DNA of 34,069 nt from Blautia sp. GTDB taxonomy: Bacteria > Bacillota > Clostridia > Lachnospirales > Lachnospiraceae. Each line of letters begins with the position of its first letter. Position 1 is the first letter of the stretch. The notes under the pieces were generated by a model. That model saw nothing but the letters and a program-made list of their open reading frames with translations, did no database searches and had not been told where the DNA came from. Below, piece after piece: positions 15,945 through 24,861 of this stretch. The stretch covers positions 1-34,069 of the forward strand of contig JAFVGK010000120.1 of the NCBI GenBank assembly GCA_017475035.1, in the 5' to 3' direction. The translations under genes were made by a program, and so were the position numbers.

Positions 15945-17312
15945 ATGGAACGAAAAGGACTGATTCTGAAAAACAGATATTGTCTGATTGAAAAGCTGGG
16001 AAAAGGCGGAAACGGACAGATTTATCTTGCAAGGGATCTGCAGCTGGGCGTAACCTGGGCCGTAAAGGAATTCCCTTCCCGAAAGCGTTCCGAGGCAAAA
16101 ATGCTGAGCGGTTTGTCTCATCCCGGTATTCCCCGTATGATTGATTATATTGAAGAAGATGATGCAGGTTTTCTCGTTATGGAGTATATTAAGGGAATAA
16201 CCCTGGAAAAAAAGTGCAGAGAAGGAAAACCCATTCCGTTTCGGGAGCTCCTGGCCATGGCCCAATCGATACTGGAAATCCTTTCCTATCTTCATACGCA
16301 GGATCCCCCGATCCTGTTCGGGGATCTCAAGCCTTCTAATCTGATGATATCCGAGAACAGGCACATGTATCTCCTGGATTTCGGCAGCGCCGTTTCAGGA
16401 TACGGGAATCCGGAGAGAAGCTGCGAAGGAACTCCAGGATATGCCGCTCCGGAACAATATCAAGGCAGGATTCTTCCGTCCAGCGATATTTACGCCTTTG
16501 GCAAAACAATGGAATCCGTCAGCGGAAAAAGAATACGATTATTCCGGTTCCTTCATCCTGACTGGAGCCTGTTTATAAAAAAGTGTACAAAAGCTGACGC
16601 TGAAAAACGATGGAAAGATGCGCAAGAGGCATTAAAAGCCTTGCTTGCGGTCAGGCGGAGACAGGGCAGAATGAAACTGTTTGCCCAGGCAGGATTGGGG
16701 GCAATGGCATTGGCAGCCTGCCTTATCATTTCTTTTCTTCCGGGAGAAAATCAGCAGGATTTTTATCACAGGCTGACAGAGACCACAGACCGGTTTGAAG
16801 CATTATATGATACATCGAGAGCAGCCTCGGATACGGGAAGAGAATTATCCGAAAAGGAATCCACGAACGAAAGAAAAGATCCCACTGAAATAATAACGAC
16901 GAATAATAACAGAAAAGCTTTTATTACGAAAACGGTCGATACGGAGGAAGAAACCATCTTCCAAATAGCTGAGGATTTCGATTTTGCGGCCACAGACAAG
17001 GAATTGCGCGTCCTTCTTCAGGATGCTGCGCCGTCAGCAGAAAGAGGAAAAATCCTTTATCTGTTAGCCATTAACGCAGAACTGGCCGGCAATCAAGAGA
17101 GAGCCGCATTGTTTTATGAAGATCTGATACTCAGCGAAAAGGATAACCTGCCTGCCTATGCAGCCTATGGTCGATTTCTTTACAGAACCGGTCAGAATGA
17201 AAAAAGCCTGGCGCTTCTTCGGGATGTCCGGGATAAAATTGGCAGAGGAGAACTGACCCCGCAATCAGTGCGGGATTTCAGGCTATGGGAGAAGGAAATT
17301 CAATATGGATAA
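15945..17312 (+). CDS. Hanks-type Ser/Thr protein kinase with one membrane helix and extracytoplasmic TPR-like domain
   Basis: 455 aa. Kinase domain (about 10-235): glycine loop GKGGNG (19-24), ATP-binding K41, catalytic D127 in GDLKPSN, DFG at 145-147 and GTPGYAAPEQ at 162-171. The Arg before the catalytic Asp is Gly (non-RD), so activation-loop phosphorylation may not control it as in RD kinases. One membrane helix (about 247-267), then a Ser/Thr-rich linker and a helical domain (about 340-430) with TPR-like pairs. No PASTA repeats, so it is not a PrkC-type kinase. The ATG at 15945 is 7 nt after GGGGG; a GTG lies 6 nt upstream. The stop overlaps the lipoprotein start by 8 nt. Confidence 0.88.
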   Translation: MERKGLILKNRYCLIEKLGKGGNGQIYLARDLQLGVTWAVKEFPSRKRSEAKMLSGLSHPGIPRMIDYIEEDDAGFLVMEYIKGITLEKKCREGKPIPFRELLAMAQSILEILSYLHTQDPPILFGDLKPSNLMISENRHMYLLDFGSAVSGYGNPERSCEGTPGYAAPEQYQGRILPSSDIYAFGKTMESVSGKRIRLFRFLHPDWSLFIKKCTKADAEKRWKDAQEALKALLAVRRRQGRMKLFAQAGLGAMALAACLIISFLPGENQQDFYHRLTETTDRFEALYDTSRAASDTGRELSEKESTNERKDPTEIITTNNNRKAFITKTVDTEEETIFQIAEDFDFAATDKELRVLLQDAAPSAERGKILYLLAINAELAGNQERAALFYEDLILSEKDNLPAYAAYGRFLYRTGQNEKSLALLRDVRDKIGRGELTPQSVRDFRLWEKEIQYG

Positions 17313-18459
17313 AAAGGCACGGTTCTTTCTTTTTTTAATCTTTATGATTTTCCTGCGTTTTTGCCTGGCAGCCTGCGGCGATTTTGGGGGATTTGAGGTT
17401 CTGGTAGAACCAGGAAACGGAAATATCGATTTTTACGATTGGGAAAGCGACCCTTATGCCGGATCCCGGAATGAGCAGGAAGTTTATGATGGATGGTATG
17501 AAGAATCAGATTATGATTCTTTCCAGGATGTGTATCAGGAGCCGGATTATGATTCATATACTGATGTATACCAGGAGTCGGATTACGGTTCTTTCCGGAA
17601 TGTGTATCAAGATCCTGCTTATGGTTTTTATTATGACGATTATGGCATGGCTTCCGAGACCACCGTAAATAACGAAGAAGCAGCTTTGCCAGCCGCCGGG
17701 GGAACGGATCCGTCTGCTTATGAAACACCATTCCATGATCACGCGCCTTCTCAGACAGAAAACAGGGATTGGGCTTTTGAAGGCGGATTTACAAGTGAGG
17801 TACAGACATACACACATTCCCAGGTTGATTTTTCTCATGAAGAAGCTATGCCAGCCGCCGGAATGACGCCGATCCTGACAACGGTTCCCACATTATCACC
17901 GATGCCGTCTATTGCGAACCCGACCAGGATTCCGACGACGATCCCTGCGATGACCTCAAAGCCGACACAGATCCCTGCACGGATCCTGAATCCGACCGGG
18001 ATCCCCTCCGTGACGCCGATATCAACACAGGTCCCTGTACGGATGCCGGAGCCGACCAAAATCCCCTCCGTGACACCGACGCCGACGCAGATCCCTTCGT
18101 GGATGCCAAAGCCAACCAGGAGCCCTGCAGCGGCACCGGAACAAACAGGGATCCCTTCAGCACGAAACACCGGGCACGGAGCCCTTGCCGCTGACGCGTC
18201 AGCAGGCAATGACGCAGCCGACTTGCAGACGGCAGGCAGCATTGATATAGGATTTCAGTTTCAGGAAGACGGCATATTGGTTGAAGGTGAATCCTGGTCA
18301 GGCATCCTTTCCCTCCGGAAAAACGGAGAAGAAATCCCCTGGCATTGGGAAGATGATAAAGTAAAGCCGGAAACAAGCCTGGACAAGGGCGATCAAATCT
18401 CCCTGATTGCCGTCGCGGACGGGAAGGGGATTGTAAAAAGAGAGTGGGTGATAATTTGA
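17305..18459 (+). CDS. Repeat-rich lipoprotein of unknown function
   Basis: 384 aa, not recognised as a known family. The N-terminus is a signal peptide with lipobox LAAC (Cys24), so it should be membrane-anchored outside the cell. Residues 69-104 are three 12-residue repeats of the form DYDSFQDVYQEP, very rich in Asp and Tyr. Residues 211-290 are eight 10-residue Thr/Pro repeats of the form TQIPARILNP, likely an extended stalk. A small beta-rich domain (about 300-384) closes the protein. The start overlaps the kinase gene by 8 nt and its stop overlaps the protease gene, so all three are translationally coupled. It may be a wall-spanning partner of the kinase; that is inference. Confidence 0.75.
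   Translation: MDKKARFFLFLIFMIFLRFCLAACGDFGGFEVLVEPGNGNIDFYDWESDPYAGSRNEQEVYDGWYEESDYDSFQDVYQEPDYDSYTDVYQESDYGSFRNVYQDPAYGFYYDDYGMASETTVNNEEAALPAAGGTDPSAYETPFHDHAPSQTENRDWAFEGGFTSEVQTYTHSQVDFSHEEAMPAAGMTPILTTVPTLSPMPSIANPTRIPTTIPAMTSKPTQIPARILNPTGIPSVTPISTQVPVRMPEPTKIPSVTPTPTQIPSWMPKPTRSPAAAPEQTGIPSARNTGHGALAADASAGNDAADLQTAGSIDIGFQFQEDGILVEGESWSGILSLRKNGEEIPWHWEDDKVKPETSLDKGDQISLIAVADGKGIVKREWVII
17509..17616 (+). repeat. Three 36-bp tandem repeats coding Asp/Tyr-rich units
   Basis: Unit pattern GATTATGATTCTTTCCAGGA and variants, coding DYDS(F/Y)xDVYQE(P/S). Diverged at DNA level, so not a recent expansion. Confidence 0.75.
17935..18174 (+). repeat. Eight 30-bp tandem repeats coding a Thr/Pro stalk
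   Basis: Ten-residue units beginning T-x-I/V-P at residues 211, 221, 231, 241, 251, 261, 271 and 281. Similar 30-bp units (for example GATCCC-T and ACGCCGACGCAGATCCC) make slippage and length change between strains likely. Confidence 0.8.
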
Positions 18460-19286
18460 TAAAAAGAAATCATATTCTGTCTTTCCTTTGGAGAGCAGCA
18501 TATCCTGTAGCGATCCACTTTTTGGTCGGGCAGGTGGTCGCGCACATTTTTTTAACCGTGATTTTATGGATGGGAGGATCATCGAAAGATTATATCGCGG
18601 CTGCCATGACCGTAACGGGAATCGCAGATCTGTTGGTGATTTTTATTCTTTTACCTCTTTATTTCAATGACAGCTGTCAAAGAAAGGCAAAGGGAATCAT
18701 TCCTCTATTTACAAGATATTTTCCTTCCGTGAAAGACTGCGTTCTGCTGCTTGCTTTAGGAGCGGGACTGGCGGAATATCTCAATATGATCGTTTTAACC
18801 CTGACACAATGGCTTCCTGAAGACGGATACGCTGAGCAGATGAGCCAGATCCTGGATGGAAAAAGTTTTATTTATATGCTGCTGTGGATGGGAATCATCG
18901 CTCCTGCAGCGGAGGAAATTCTTTTCCGCTGGCTTGTTTTTTTGCGTCTGAGAGACCGGCTCGGATGCATTGTCAGTGCCTTGTTGAGTGGTCTTGCCTT
19001 TGGGATTTACCATGGGAACATCAGTCAGGCAATTTACGCGGGAGTCCTTGGTTTTCTGTTCGCGTATATTTTTGACGGAACCGGAGTCCTGACGAGCACG
19101 ATCTTCCTTCATATCGGGGCAAATGTCTGGGGAGTGGCTGTAGAATATCTGGCGGATTATTTTACCACCGATACAGGCTATACCATATTTGGAGTGATGT
19201 CGGGATTTTTGATGATTTGTGTTATCTTCGGCCTGAGATATTTCTTCCGTATCTGCAGCCGGCCAAAAAAAGGACGGCTGCTGTGA
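18456..19286 (+). CDS. CPBP-family intramembrane metalloprotease (CAAX protease / Abi-like)
   Basis: 276 aa. Multi-helix membrane protein with all three CPBP motifs: EEILFR (in APAAEEILFRW), FGIYHGN and HIGANVWG, which supply the metal and catalytic residues. The family cleaves membrane or prenylated peptides and in bacteria often serves regulated proteolysis or bacteriocin self-protection. The start is taken as TTG at 18456, overlapping the lipoprotein stop (TTGA) with GTGGGTGAT before it; a GTG at 18444 would add 4 residues. Third gene of the kinase-lipoprotein operon. Substrate unknown; the lipoprotein or kinase domain next door is a candidate by context only. Confidence 0.87.
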   Translation: MIKRNHILSFLWRAAYPVAIHFLVGQVVAHIFLTVILWMGGSSKDYIAAAMTVTGIADLLVIFILLPLYFNDSCQRKAKGIIPLFTRYFPSVKDCVLLLALGAGLAEYLNMIVLTLTQWLPEDGYAEQMSQILDGKSFIYMLLWMGIIAPAAEEILFRWLVFLRLRDRLGCIVSALLSGLAFGIYHGNISQAIYAGVLGFLFAYIFDGTGVLTSTIFLHIGANVWGVAVEYLADYFTTDTGYTIFGVMSGFLMICVIFGLRYFFRICSRPKKGRLL

Positions 19287-19291
19287 CATGT

Positions 19292-19365
19292 TTAGGATAG
19301 CCGCGAAAAAATAACCTGTACAGACGGTGCAGGTAAATTCGTCCAGGCAGATCGGCGTAAAGCCT
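19292..19365 (+). repeat. Partial palindromic repeat E3
   Basis: Begins TTAGGATAG 5 nt after the protease stop, continues with AAATAACCTGTACAGACGGTGCAGG and TAAATTCGTCCAGGC, matching E1 and the minus-strand 32294-32420 element, then breaks off before the rsuA RBS. CAGGC and GCCTG still form a short hairpin at about 19347-19370. Confidence 0.65.
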
Positions 19366-19386
19366 GAAAAACAGAAAGGACAGCTT

Positions 19387-20082
19387 ATGAGTTCCAAAAG
19401 ACTGGATCAGTTTCTTGCGGATGCGATGGACATTACACGAAAAGAAGCGAAAGCTATGCTCCGGCAGGGACGAGTTAAGATCGAACCTGCTCCCGGTACT
19501 GTCAAGCCGGAAACAAAAATAAATGACTCAAGCACCGTAACCGTAGACGGGCAGATTGTATCAGAGCCCGAGGAGCATGTCTATTATCTGCTGAACAAAC
19601 CGGCCGGTTATGTGAGCGCAACGGAAGACAGCAGGGATCATACGGTACTTGAATTGCTGCCTCCGCAAAAAAGACGAAAACTGTTTCCTGTCGGAAGATT
19701 GGATAAGGATACCACCGGACTGCTCCTGCTGACAGACGATGGTGCGCTTGCCCACGAACTCCTCAGTCCGGAAAAGCATGTGGACAAAACCTATGAAGCT
19801 GCAGTGCGCGGAATCATGACGGATGAAGACATCAAAGCCTTTGCGGAAGGAATCGATATCGGAGAGGAAAAGCCGACGCTTCCCGCAAAGCTTGAGATTT
19901 TGAGCAGCTGTGAAGAAGGCTGCAGGATCAGGCTCACCATACAGGAAGGAAAATTTCATCAGGTAAAGCGTATGGTTTCCGCTGTCGGGAAAGAAGTCAT
20001 CTCTTTGAAACGCATTTCCATGGGAAAACTGAAATTGCCCGAAGGGCTGGCGGAAGGCCAGTATATGAAAATTCAACTGTAA
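19387..20082 (+). CDS. rsuA: Pseudouridine synthase, RsuA family
   Basis: 231 aa. Converts a uridine in ribosomal RNA to pseudouridine; by family, U516 of 16S rRNA (E. coli numbering) is the likely target. N-terminal S4 RNA-binding domain (KRLDQFLADAMDITRKEAKA) and the catalytic motif GRLDKDTTG with Asp106, followed by LLLLTDDG and the KTYEA / GKFHQVKRM elements of the RsuA/RluB group. The frame is open to a GTG at 19327, but GAAAGGA just before the ATG at 19387 sets the start. RluB-like 23S specificity cannot be fully excluded, although the short length favours RsuA. Confidence 0.9.
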   Translation: MSSKRLDQFLADAMDITRKEAKAMLRQGRVKIEPAPGTVKPETKINDSSTVTVDGQIVSEPEEHVYYLLNKPAGYVSATEDSRDHTVLELLPPQKRRKLFPVGRLDKDTTGLLLLTDDGALAHELLSPEKHVDKTYEAAVRGIMTDEDIKAFAEGIDIGEEKPTLPAKLEILSSCEEGCRIRLTIQEGKFHQVKRMVSAVGKEVISLKRISMGKLKLPEGLAEGQYMKIQL

Positions 20083-20161
20083 AACGGCGGCCGTCAGCAG
20101 CCGAAAGTTTTGCCGTGTCTGCAGCAGGAATGAATTTATATCTGATGAATAGACAGTCAAA

Positions 20162-21859
20162 TCAGGCCTTCCGTATCAGACACTTTTCCCCTTCAAATGC
20201 AAATCCGTATCTCATGATTCTGTTTTCCGGTATTCCTCTCTGGATCAGGTCTGCGGCATATTGCTTTTCTTCGATCTGTAAAAGAGCGTTCTTCGCGGTA
20301 TCCTCCAGGCTGCTCTCCTCATCTTCTTTGTCGTAGACCTTAAATTCCATAATAACCGCCGGATCCTTTTCATCCTTTGGTTCCATTACAACATCATAGC
20401 GGCCAAACCCGGATTCCCGGTTGGATTTCACCATATACTGATCCGCTTTGTCCACCAATAATCCCAATACAAAACCATGGTAAAATCTTTCAGGTTCTTT
20501 CTTTTCCGATGGCTTTTTCCCTGCATCAAAACAACTGAACGTATTCAGTGCTACCCTGTTCATATAATAGTTCATGCCACGGACATCTCCACGGAACATT
20601 GAGCTGATAAACTCATTGAATTCGGATCCTTCTGCAAACCATTCTTCTACCATACGGAAAAACATCAGTTTCACTTCATGATTGGTGAGGGTCAGATGAT
20701 AATCCGGATAACTATCGGGTGTTTTCCGTGTTATCTCCGCCACCTTAAGATAACCGGAGGCCAAAAGCAGGCTCCAGACTGCCTGAGTGCTTTTGGAAAG
20801 CTGTTGAAAGACAATCTGCTCGTCGATTCTTGCAACGATGCATTCGCCATTTAACAGCTTTTCGAACTCTGTTTTGATTCCCTTATCCCCTTCCCGGATC
20901 AGCTTGCCAATTAATCCGTTTCCGCTGGTATTCGCCCAATGTGTATCAAATTTCCGTTTATCCAGGTAAAGTGTAATAGACCAGGGATTATAGATATCTG
21001 AGATTTCGCCAAAGGTATATCCGTCATACCAGTATTTTACTTTTTCTTTCTCTGTTTCCGGAATCCCCATCCGGTCCAAAGCCTCAATGACTTCTTTTTC
21101 CGTAAAGCCAAATGCAGTGGAATATTCATCAGAAGTAGTCGTAATCACGTTCAGGTTGTTCAGATCAGAAAAAACGCTTTCTTTGCTCACTCTGGTAATC
21201 CCGGTCATCATCCCGCGTTCCAGATAGGGGTTCGTCTTAAAGGTGTTGTTAAATAAGGCCCGGATATAGGAAGTCAATTCTTCCCAGTAACCATGAATGT
21301 ACGCCTCCTGCATAGGGGTATCGTATTCATCAAGCAGTACAATACTTTTTTTTCCATAGTAACGCTGCAATAATCCGCACAGTCTGTTTATGGACAATGC
21401 GGCTGTGGACTCATCCATGGTCTCTGTCACATTCCGGTAAAAATCTCTCTCCTTCACTGAAAATCGGCTGTCCTCCAAAATCCATGCAAATTCCTCATAC
21501 AGGCTGGCGATCAAGCTGTTTATTGTTTTTTTTGTATTCGAAAAATCGGCATGCTTTATTCCTGCAAAGGATAAAAACAGCACCGGATACGATCCCTGTA
21601 TTTTTCTGTATTTTTCATCCGTCCAGATTTCCAGTCCTTCAAACAAGTCTTTCCGGTCCTTATATTTATTGGAAAAGAAATAATCCAGCATACTCATATT
21701 CAGCGTTTTTCCGAAACGGCGAGGACGTGTAATCAAAGTCACATCGTCTTCCTTCTCCCACCATTCCCTGATAAAAGATGTTTTATCTATATAAAAGCAT
21801 TTCTTTTCCCGCAGCTTCCCGAAATCCTGTACGCCGATCGCTATTTTTTCACTCAGCAT
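20162..21859 (-). CDS. AAA-ATPase-like / PD-(D/E)xK nuclease family protein (PF09820 + PF08011 type)
   Basis: 565 aa. The N-terminal half is AAA-ATPase-like: IGVQDFGKLREKKCFYIDKT and the P-loop-like RPRRFGKT at 45-52, both hallmarks of this family, plus a Walker B-like IVLLDEYDTPM. The C-terminal part has a nuclease core GRYDVVM ... VIMEFKVYD followed by a helix, the PDDEXK_9 pattern. Such proteins occur in many copies in gut Clostridia and Bacteroidetes; their function is not established, though a role with mobile or foreign DNA is often suggested. The frame opens at 21883, but AGAGGAG lies 5 nt before the ATG at 21857-21859. No partner gene is adjacent. Confidence 0.88.
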   Translation of the reverse strand: MLSEKIAIGVQDFGKLREKKCFYIDKTSFIREWWEKEDDVTLITRPRRFGKTLNMSMLDYFFSNKYKDRKDLFEGLEIWTDEKYRKIQGSYPVLFLSFAGIKHADFSNTKKTINSLIASLYEEFAWILEDSRFSVKERDFYRNVTETMDESTAALSINRLCGLLQRYYGKKSIVLLDEYDTPMQEAYIHGYWEELTSYIRALFNNTFKTNPYLERGMMTGITRVSKESVFSDLNNLNVITTTSDEYSTAFGFTEKEVIEALDRMGIPETEKEKVKYWYDGYTFGEISDIYNPWSITLYLDKRKFDTHWANTSGNGLIGKLIREGDKGIKTEFEKLLNGECIVARIDEQIVFQQLSKSTQAVWSLLLASGYLKVAEITRKTPDSYPDYHLTLTNHEVKLMFFRMVEEWFAEGSEFNEFISSMFRGDVRGMNYYMNRVALNTFSCFDAGKKPSEKKEPERFYHGFVLGLLVDKADQYMVKSNRESGFGRYDVVMEPKDEKDPAVIMEFKVYDKEDEESSLEDTAKNALLQIEEKQYAADLIQRGIPENRIMRYGFAFEGEKCLIRKA

Positions 21860-21992
21860 CTTTCTCCTCTGCTTTTCTTTCATGCCTGCATCGACTGATA
21901 ATCAAAACCCGCCTCTTTTTCCAAAGCGTCCTGGCTTATATCTTCTTAAGAAGCAATAGCCTTCAGTGTCTGACAGACTTACAGTACTGACT

Positions 21993-22931
21993 TCATAACC
22001 ACTTCTTCCATTTGAACCAGATCACGCTCACGACCACGATCAGGATACTGATGATAATCACCGTCAGGTAGCCAAAAGGAGCGGTCAGTTCAGGCATATT
22101 GTAAAAATTCATGCCATACCATCCGGCTATCAATGTCAGAGGCATAAATATTGCAGTAATAACTGTCAGAATCGTCATGATCCGATTTTGTCTGACCTCC
22201 AGCTGGGCAGAGAACAGTTCCCGAAGCTGGACTGTATAGTCCCGCAGGGAAGCCGAGCGATCCTGAAGCCGTGTCACACGGTCGGTAAATAATCGGAAGA
22301 AACGCAGATTTTCACTGGCAAAAAAACCGTTCTCATTCTCCTCCAGCTCCTGCCCCAGATCAATCAGCTGCTCATAGTGAATTCTCAGCATCATCAGGAT
22401 ACTGCGGATTTCTGTCAAACGCTCCGGAAATACTTCCCGCTCACTGGTTAAAATACTGTCTTCCAAGGCACTCAGTTCCTGTTCCAGGCTTCCGAGCAGC
22501 TGAAGATCCTCTCCTATTATTTTCTCTAAAAAATCGTAAAGGAACCTCTCGAGCGTCGGCATTTTCCACTTCATGCATTGTTGGATGTTTTCCAGAACCT
22601 TTTTCACATACTCCCCGTTTTCGATAAAAACAATTCCTTTTTCATCCATGGCAAAAGCAAAACGGTGAGGACGTCCTTCCAGGTCAGAATGCCTTGGAAC
22701 ATAAAAAGTCCCGGTAAGAGAATCGTAATTCACAACAGCTTTTGTTTCCAGGATCTCAGACGGATGCATCTCCATGTCAATTCCCATGTCAAAGCGGTCC
22801 ATCATCTTTAGCCAGCTTTCAGGGTCAAGCACTGCTGCGTATGGAATGCCCCTATCCTTTAATGCTTCTTCTGCCGTACAGACTGTCAGGACATCTCTTA
22901 TCTGATAAAACACTACACTTCCATCATCCAT
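21993..22931 (-). CDS. CorA-type divalent cation transporter
   Basis: 312 aa. Forms a pentameric channel for Mg2+ or related ions. A large cytoplasmic N-terminal part with long helices (about 120-250) leads to two C-terminal membrane helices. The YGMN signature is at residues 272-275, followed by a short acidic loop (MPEL) and a positively charged tail (WFKWKKWL), all typical. AGGAG 8 nt before the ATG at 22929-22931 sets the start; the frame itself extends to 22949. Ion specificity (Mg, Co, Ni or Zn) cannot be read from sequence. Confidence 0.9.
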   Translation of the reverse strand: MDDGSVVFYQIRDVLTVCTAEEALKDRGIPYAAVLDPESWLKMMDRFDMGIDMEMHPSEILETKAVVNYDSLTGTFYVPRHSDLEGRPHRFAFAMDEKGIVFIENGEYVKKVLENIQQCMKWKMPTLERFLYDFLEKIIGEDLQLLGSLEQELSALEDSILTSEREVFPERLTEIRSILMMLRIHYEQLIDLGQELEENENGFFASENLRFFRLFTDRVTRLQDRSASLRDYTVQLRELFSAQLEVRQNRIMTILTVITAIFMPLTLIAGWYGMNFYNMPELTAPFGYLTVIIISILIVVVSVIWFKWKKWL

Positions 22932-23038
22932 AATTATTCTCCTACTCACCCCGCGAACCGTTCGTCACTGACAGGTGACAGCTTTCTCTGAATGGTTCAG
23001 CGATAAAAGTGCCGGCGGAACCTCAGTCCCCTCTGTTG

Positions 23039-24466
23039 TCAATGAAACCTCGGCAGCCAGTCCCCATGCGCCTCGATCAGTTCATCGCACATGGCCACAA
23101 TATCATCAATGGAAAGTTCCGAGCCTGCATGCGGATCAAGCATGACTGCCTGATAGATATAATCCTTCCGAAGTGTCCTGGCAGCTTCTATTGTCAAAAG
23201 CTGTACATTAATATTCGTCCGGTTGAGGGCGGCGCACTGTTCAGGCAGATCTCCGATCACCGTCGGCTGTACGCCATTCCGATCCACCAGGCAAGGCACC
23301 TCCACGCAGGCTTTTTGGGGGAGATTTGTTATATACCCATGATTGAGAACATTTCCTCCGATTTTTACCGGAATGTCGGTTTCCATGGCTTCCATGATAT
23401 AGCTGGCATACTCACGGGATCTTACATGCGTGAGGATCGGATTTCTTGTCAATTCATAACCGCGTTTTTTCCAGTCTTCAATCTGGTGTATGCACCGTCT
23501 GGGATACTCATCCAGTGGAATATTATACCGGCTGATCAGATCAGGATAATTCCGTTTAATAAAATAAGGGGTATATTCCGCATTATGCTCACTGGATTCT
23601 GTCAGATAATATCCGAAACGAAGCATAAGCTCCAGACGAACCATATCCCCATGACGTCCCGTAGCCTGATACAGATCATATTCCTCCCGCATCCGCTCCG
23701 TCCATTCTCCGGGTCTGGGTTCTCCAAGAGTCATCCTTTCCGCGAATTCCTCAAAGCTTCCGATATCCAATTTCCCCTGATTGAACAAACGGGCCCGTCT
23801 TTTTATTTCCGGATAGAGATCCTCTCCATTTCTCGAGCATTCGAGCAGCCAGGCCTGATGGTTGATGCCGGCAATCTTATATTTCACGGATTCGTCATAT
23901 CCGATCCCAAGTTCATTCAGCAGAGTCGGGGCACATACCTGAACGCTGTGGCATAGTCCTACCGTCCTGACATTGGTCAGACGCAGCATAGCGCCTGTAA
24001 GCATTGCCATAGGATTGGTATAATTCAGCAGCCAGGCATCAGGACAGACCTCCTCGATATCATGCGCAAAATCCAGCATGACAGGGATCGTACGCAAAGC
24101 ACGAAACACTCCGCCCACTCCCAACGTGTCGGCAATCGTCTGTTCCAGCCCATATTTCTTCGGAATTTCAAAATCCGTGATCGTACAGGGATCATATCCT
24201 CCCACCTGAATGGCATTGACCACATAATCCGCTCCTCTGAGAGCTTCTTTGCGGCTTTGAACTCCAAGATATTTCTCAATGTGTGCTTTGGAGCCATTGT
24301 TGCGATTAATCGCCTCAAGCATGGCTGCTGACTCATCCAGCCGCAGCTGGTCAATATCGTATAAAGCGATCGTGCTCTCTTCCAGCGCAGGCGTCATCAT
24401 ACAGTCTCCCAGAACATTTTTCGCAAAGACAGTCGATCCGGCTCCCATAAATGTAATCTTTGGCAT
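23039..24466 (-). CDS. Glycoside hydrolase family 4, alpha-galactosidase (MelA)-like
   Basis: 475 aa. GH4 enzymes need NAD+ and a divalent metal and cleave by oxidation-elimination. The N-terminal Rossmann motif FMGAGSTVF, NYTNPMAM and the metal-binding GLCHSVQ with Cys-His, then AGINHQAW, match the MelA branch rather than 6-phospho-glucosidases, so an unphosphorylated alpha-galactoside (for example melibiose) is the likely substrate. GAGGG is 7 nt before the second ATG (24464-24466), so I prefer this to the ATG two codons upstream. A promoter lies at 24686-24713. No transporter gene is adjacent. Confidence 0.88.
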   Translation of the reverse strand: MPKITFMGAGSTVFAKNVLGDCMMTPALEESTIALYDIDQLRLDESAAMLEAINRNNGSKAHIEKYLGVQSRKEALRGADYVVNAIQVGGYDPCTITDFEIPKKYGLEQTIADTLGVGGVFRALRTIPVMLDFAHDIEEVCPDAWLLNYTNPMAMLTGAMLRLTNVRTVGLCHSVQVCAPTLLNELGIGYDESVKYKIAGINHQAWLLECSRNGEDLYPEIKRRARLFNQGKLDIGSFEEFAERMTLGEPRPGEWTERMREEYDLYQATGRHGDMVRLELMLRFGYYLTESSEHNAEYTPYFIKRNYPDLISRYNIPLDEYPRRCIHQIEDWKKRGYELTRNPILTHVRSREYASYIMEAMETDIPVKIGGNVLNHGYITNLPQKACVEVPCLVDRNGVQPTVIGDLPEQCAALNRTNINVQLLTIEAARTLRKDYIYQAVMLDPHAGSELSIDDIVAMCDELIEAHGDWLPRFH

Positions 24467-24685
24467 ACTCATTCCCTCTTCTTATATGTTATATGCAAAA
24501 ATGAGTGAGTTCTTCCGGTATGACCTTTTGCCGCCTGAATCATTCTACAGCTTTTGACATAAGCTCCCTTAAATCCACATGGAAGCTTCATTTCTGCCGC
24601 TCATCAGATCTTGTGATCCGGGCAGGAAAGGATCTGCCAATCGGCCGGATACCGGCATAAAACCACCCCTTTTCTTTTTGATTAT

Positions 24686-24713
24686 ATCATATATTATTCC
24701 TGGTACAAGTCAA
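24686..24713 (-). promoter_or_regulatory. Sigma-A promoter for the GH4 gene
   Basis: Minus strand TTGACT (24708-24713), 16-bp spacer, TATGAT (24686-24691). An overlapping TATAAT lies 5 bp further on. Leader of about 210 nt. Confidence 0.7.
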
Positions 24714-24788
24714 ATAACTTCTTCCACTAAACCGTTTCGTCCGGACAGTCAGAATAAATCCCCCTTAACAAATCTCTTCATGTGAAAC

Positions 24789-24817
24789 TTTACTTATTCT
24801 TCGGGATATGATAGAAT
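24789..24817 (+). promoter_or_regulatory. Sigma-A promoter for the SDR gene
   Basis: TTTACT (24789-24794), 17-bp spacer, TAGAAT (24812-24817), about 37 nt before the likely RBS region of the gene at 24862. Confidence 0.7.
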
Positions 24818-24861
24818 ACAGATGGTAATTTTTAACTATCTTTTATAGGAGATGGAAAGCT

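Larger units (their letters stand above)
24467..24861. other. Divergent regulatory gap between GH4 and SDR genes
   Basis: Contains the GH4 promoter (minus, 24686-24713), the SDR promoter (plus, 24789-24817), and at about 24485-24545 a decayed copy of the ATGCAAAAATGAG hairpin with CCTTTTGCCGCCTGAATCA, inside the GH4 leader. No gene is supported. Confidence 0.65.
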
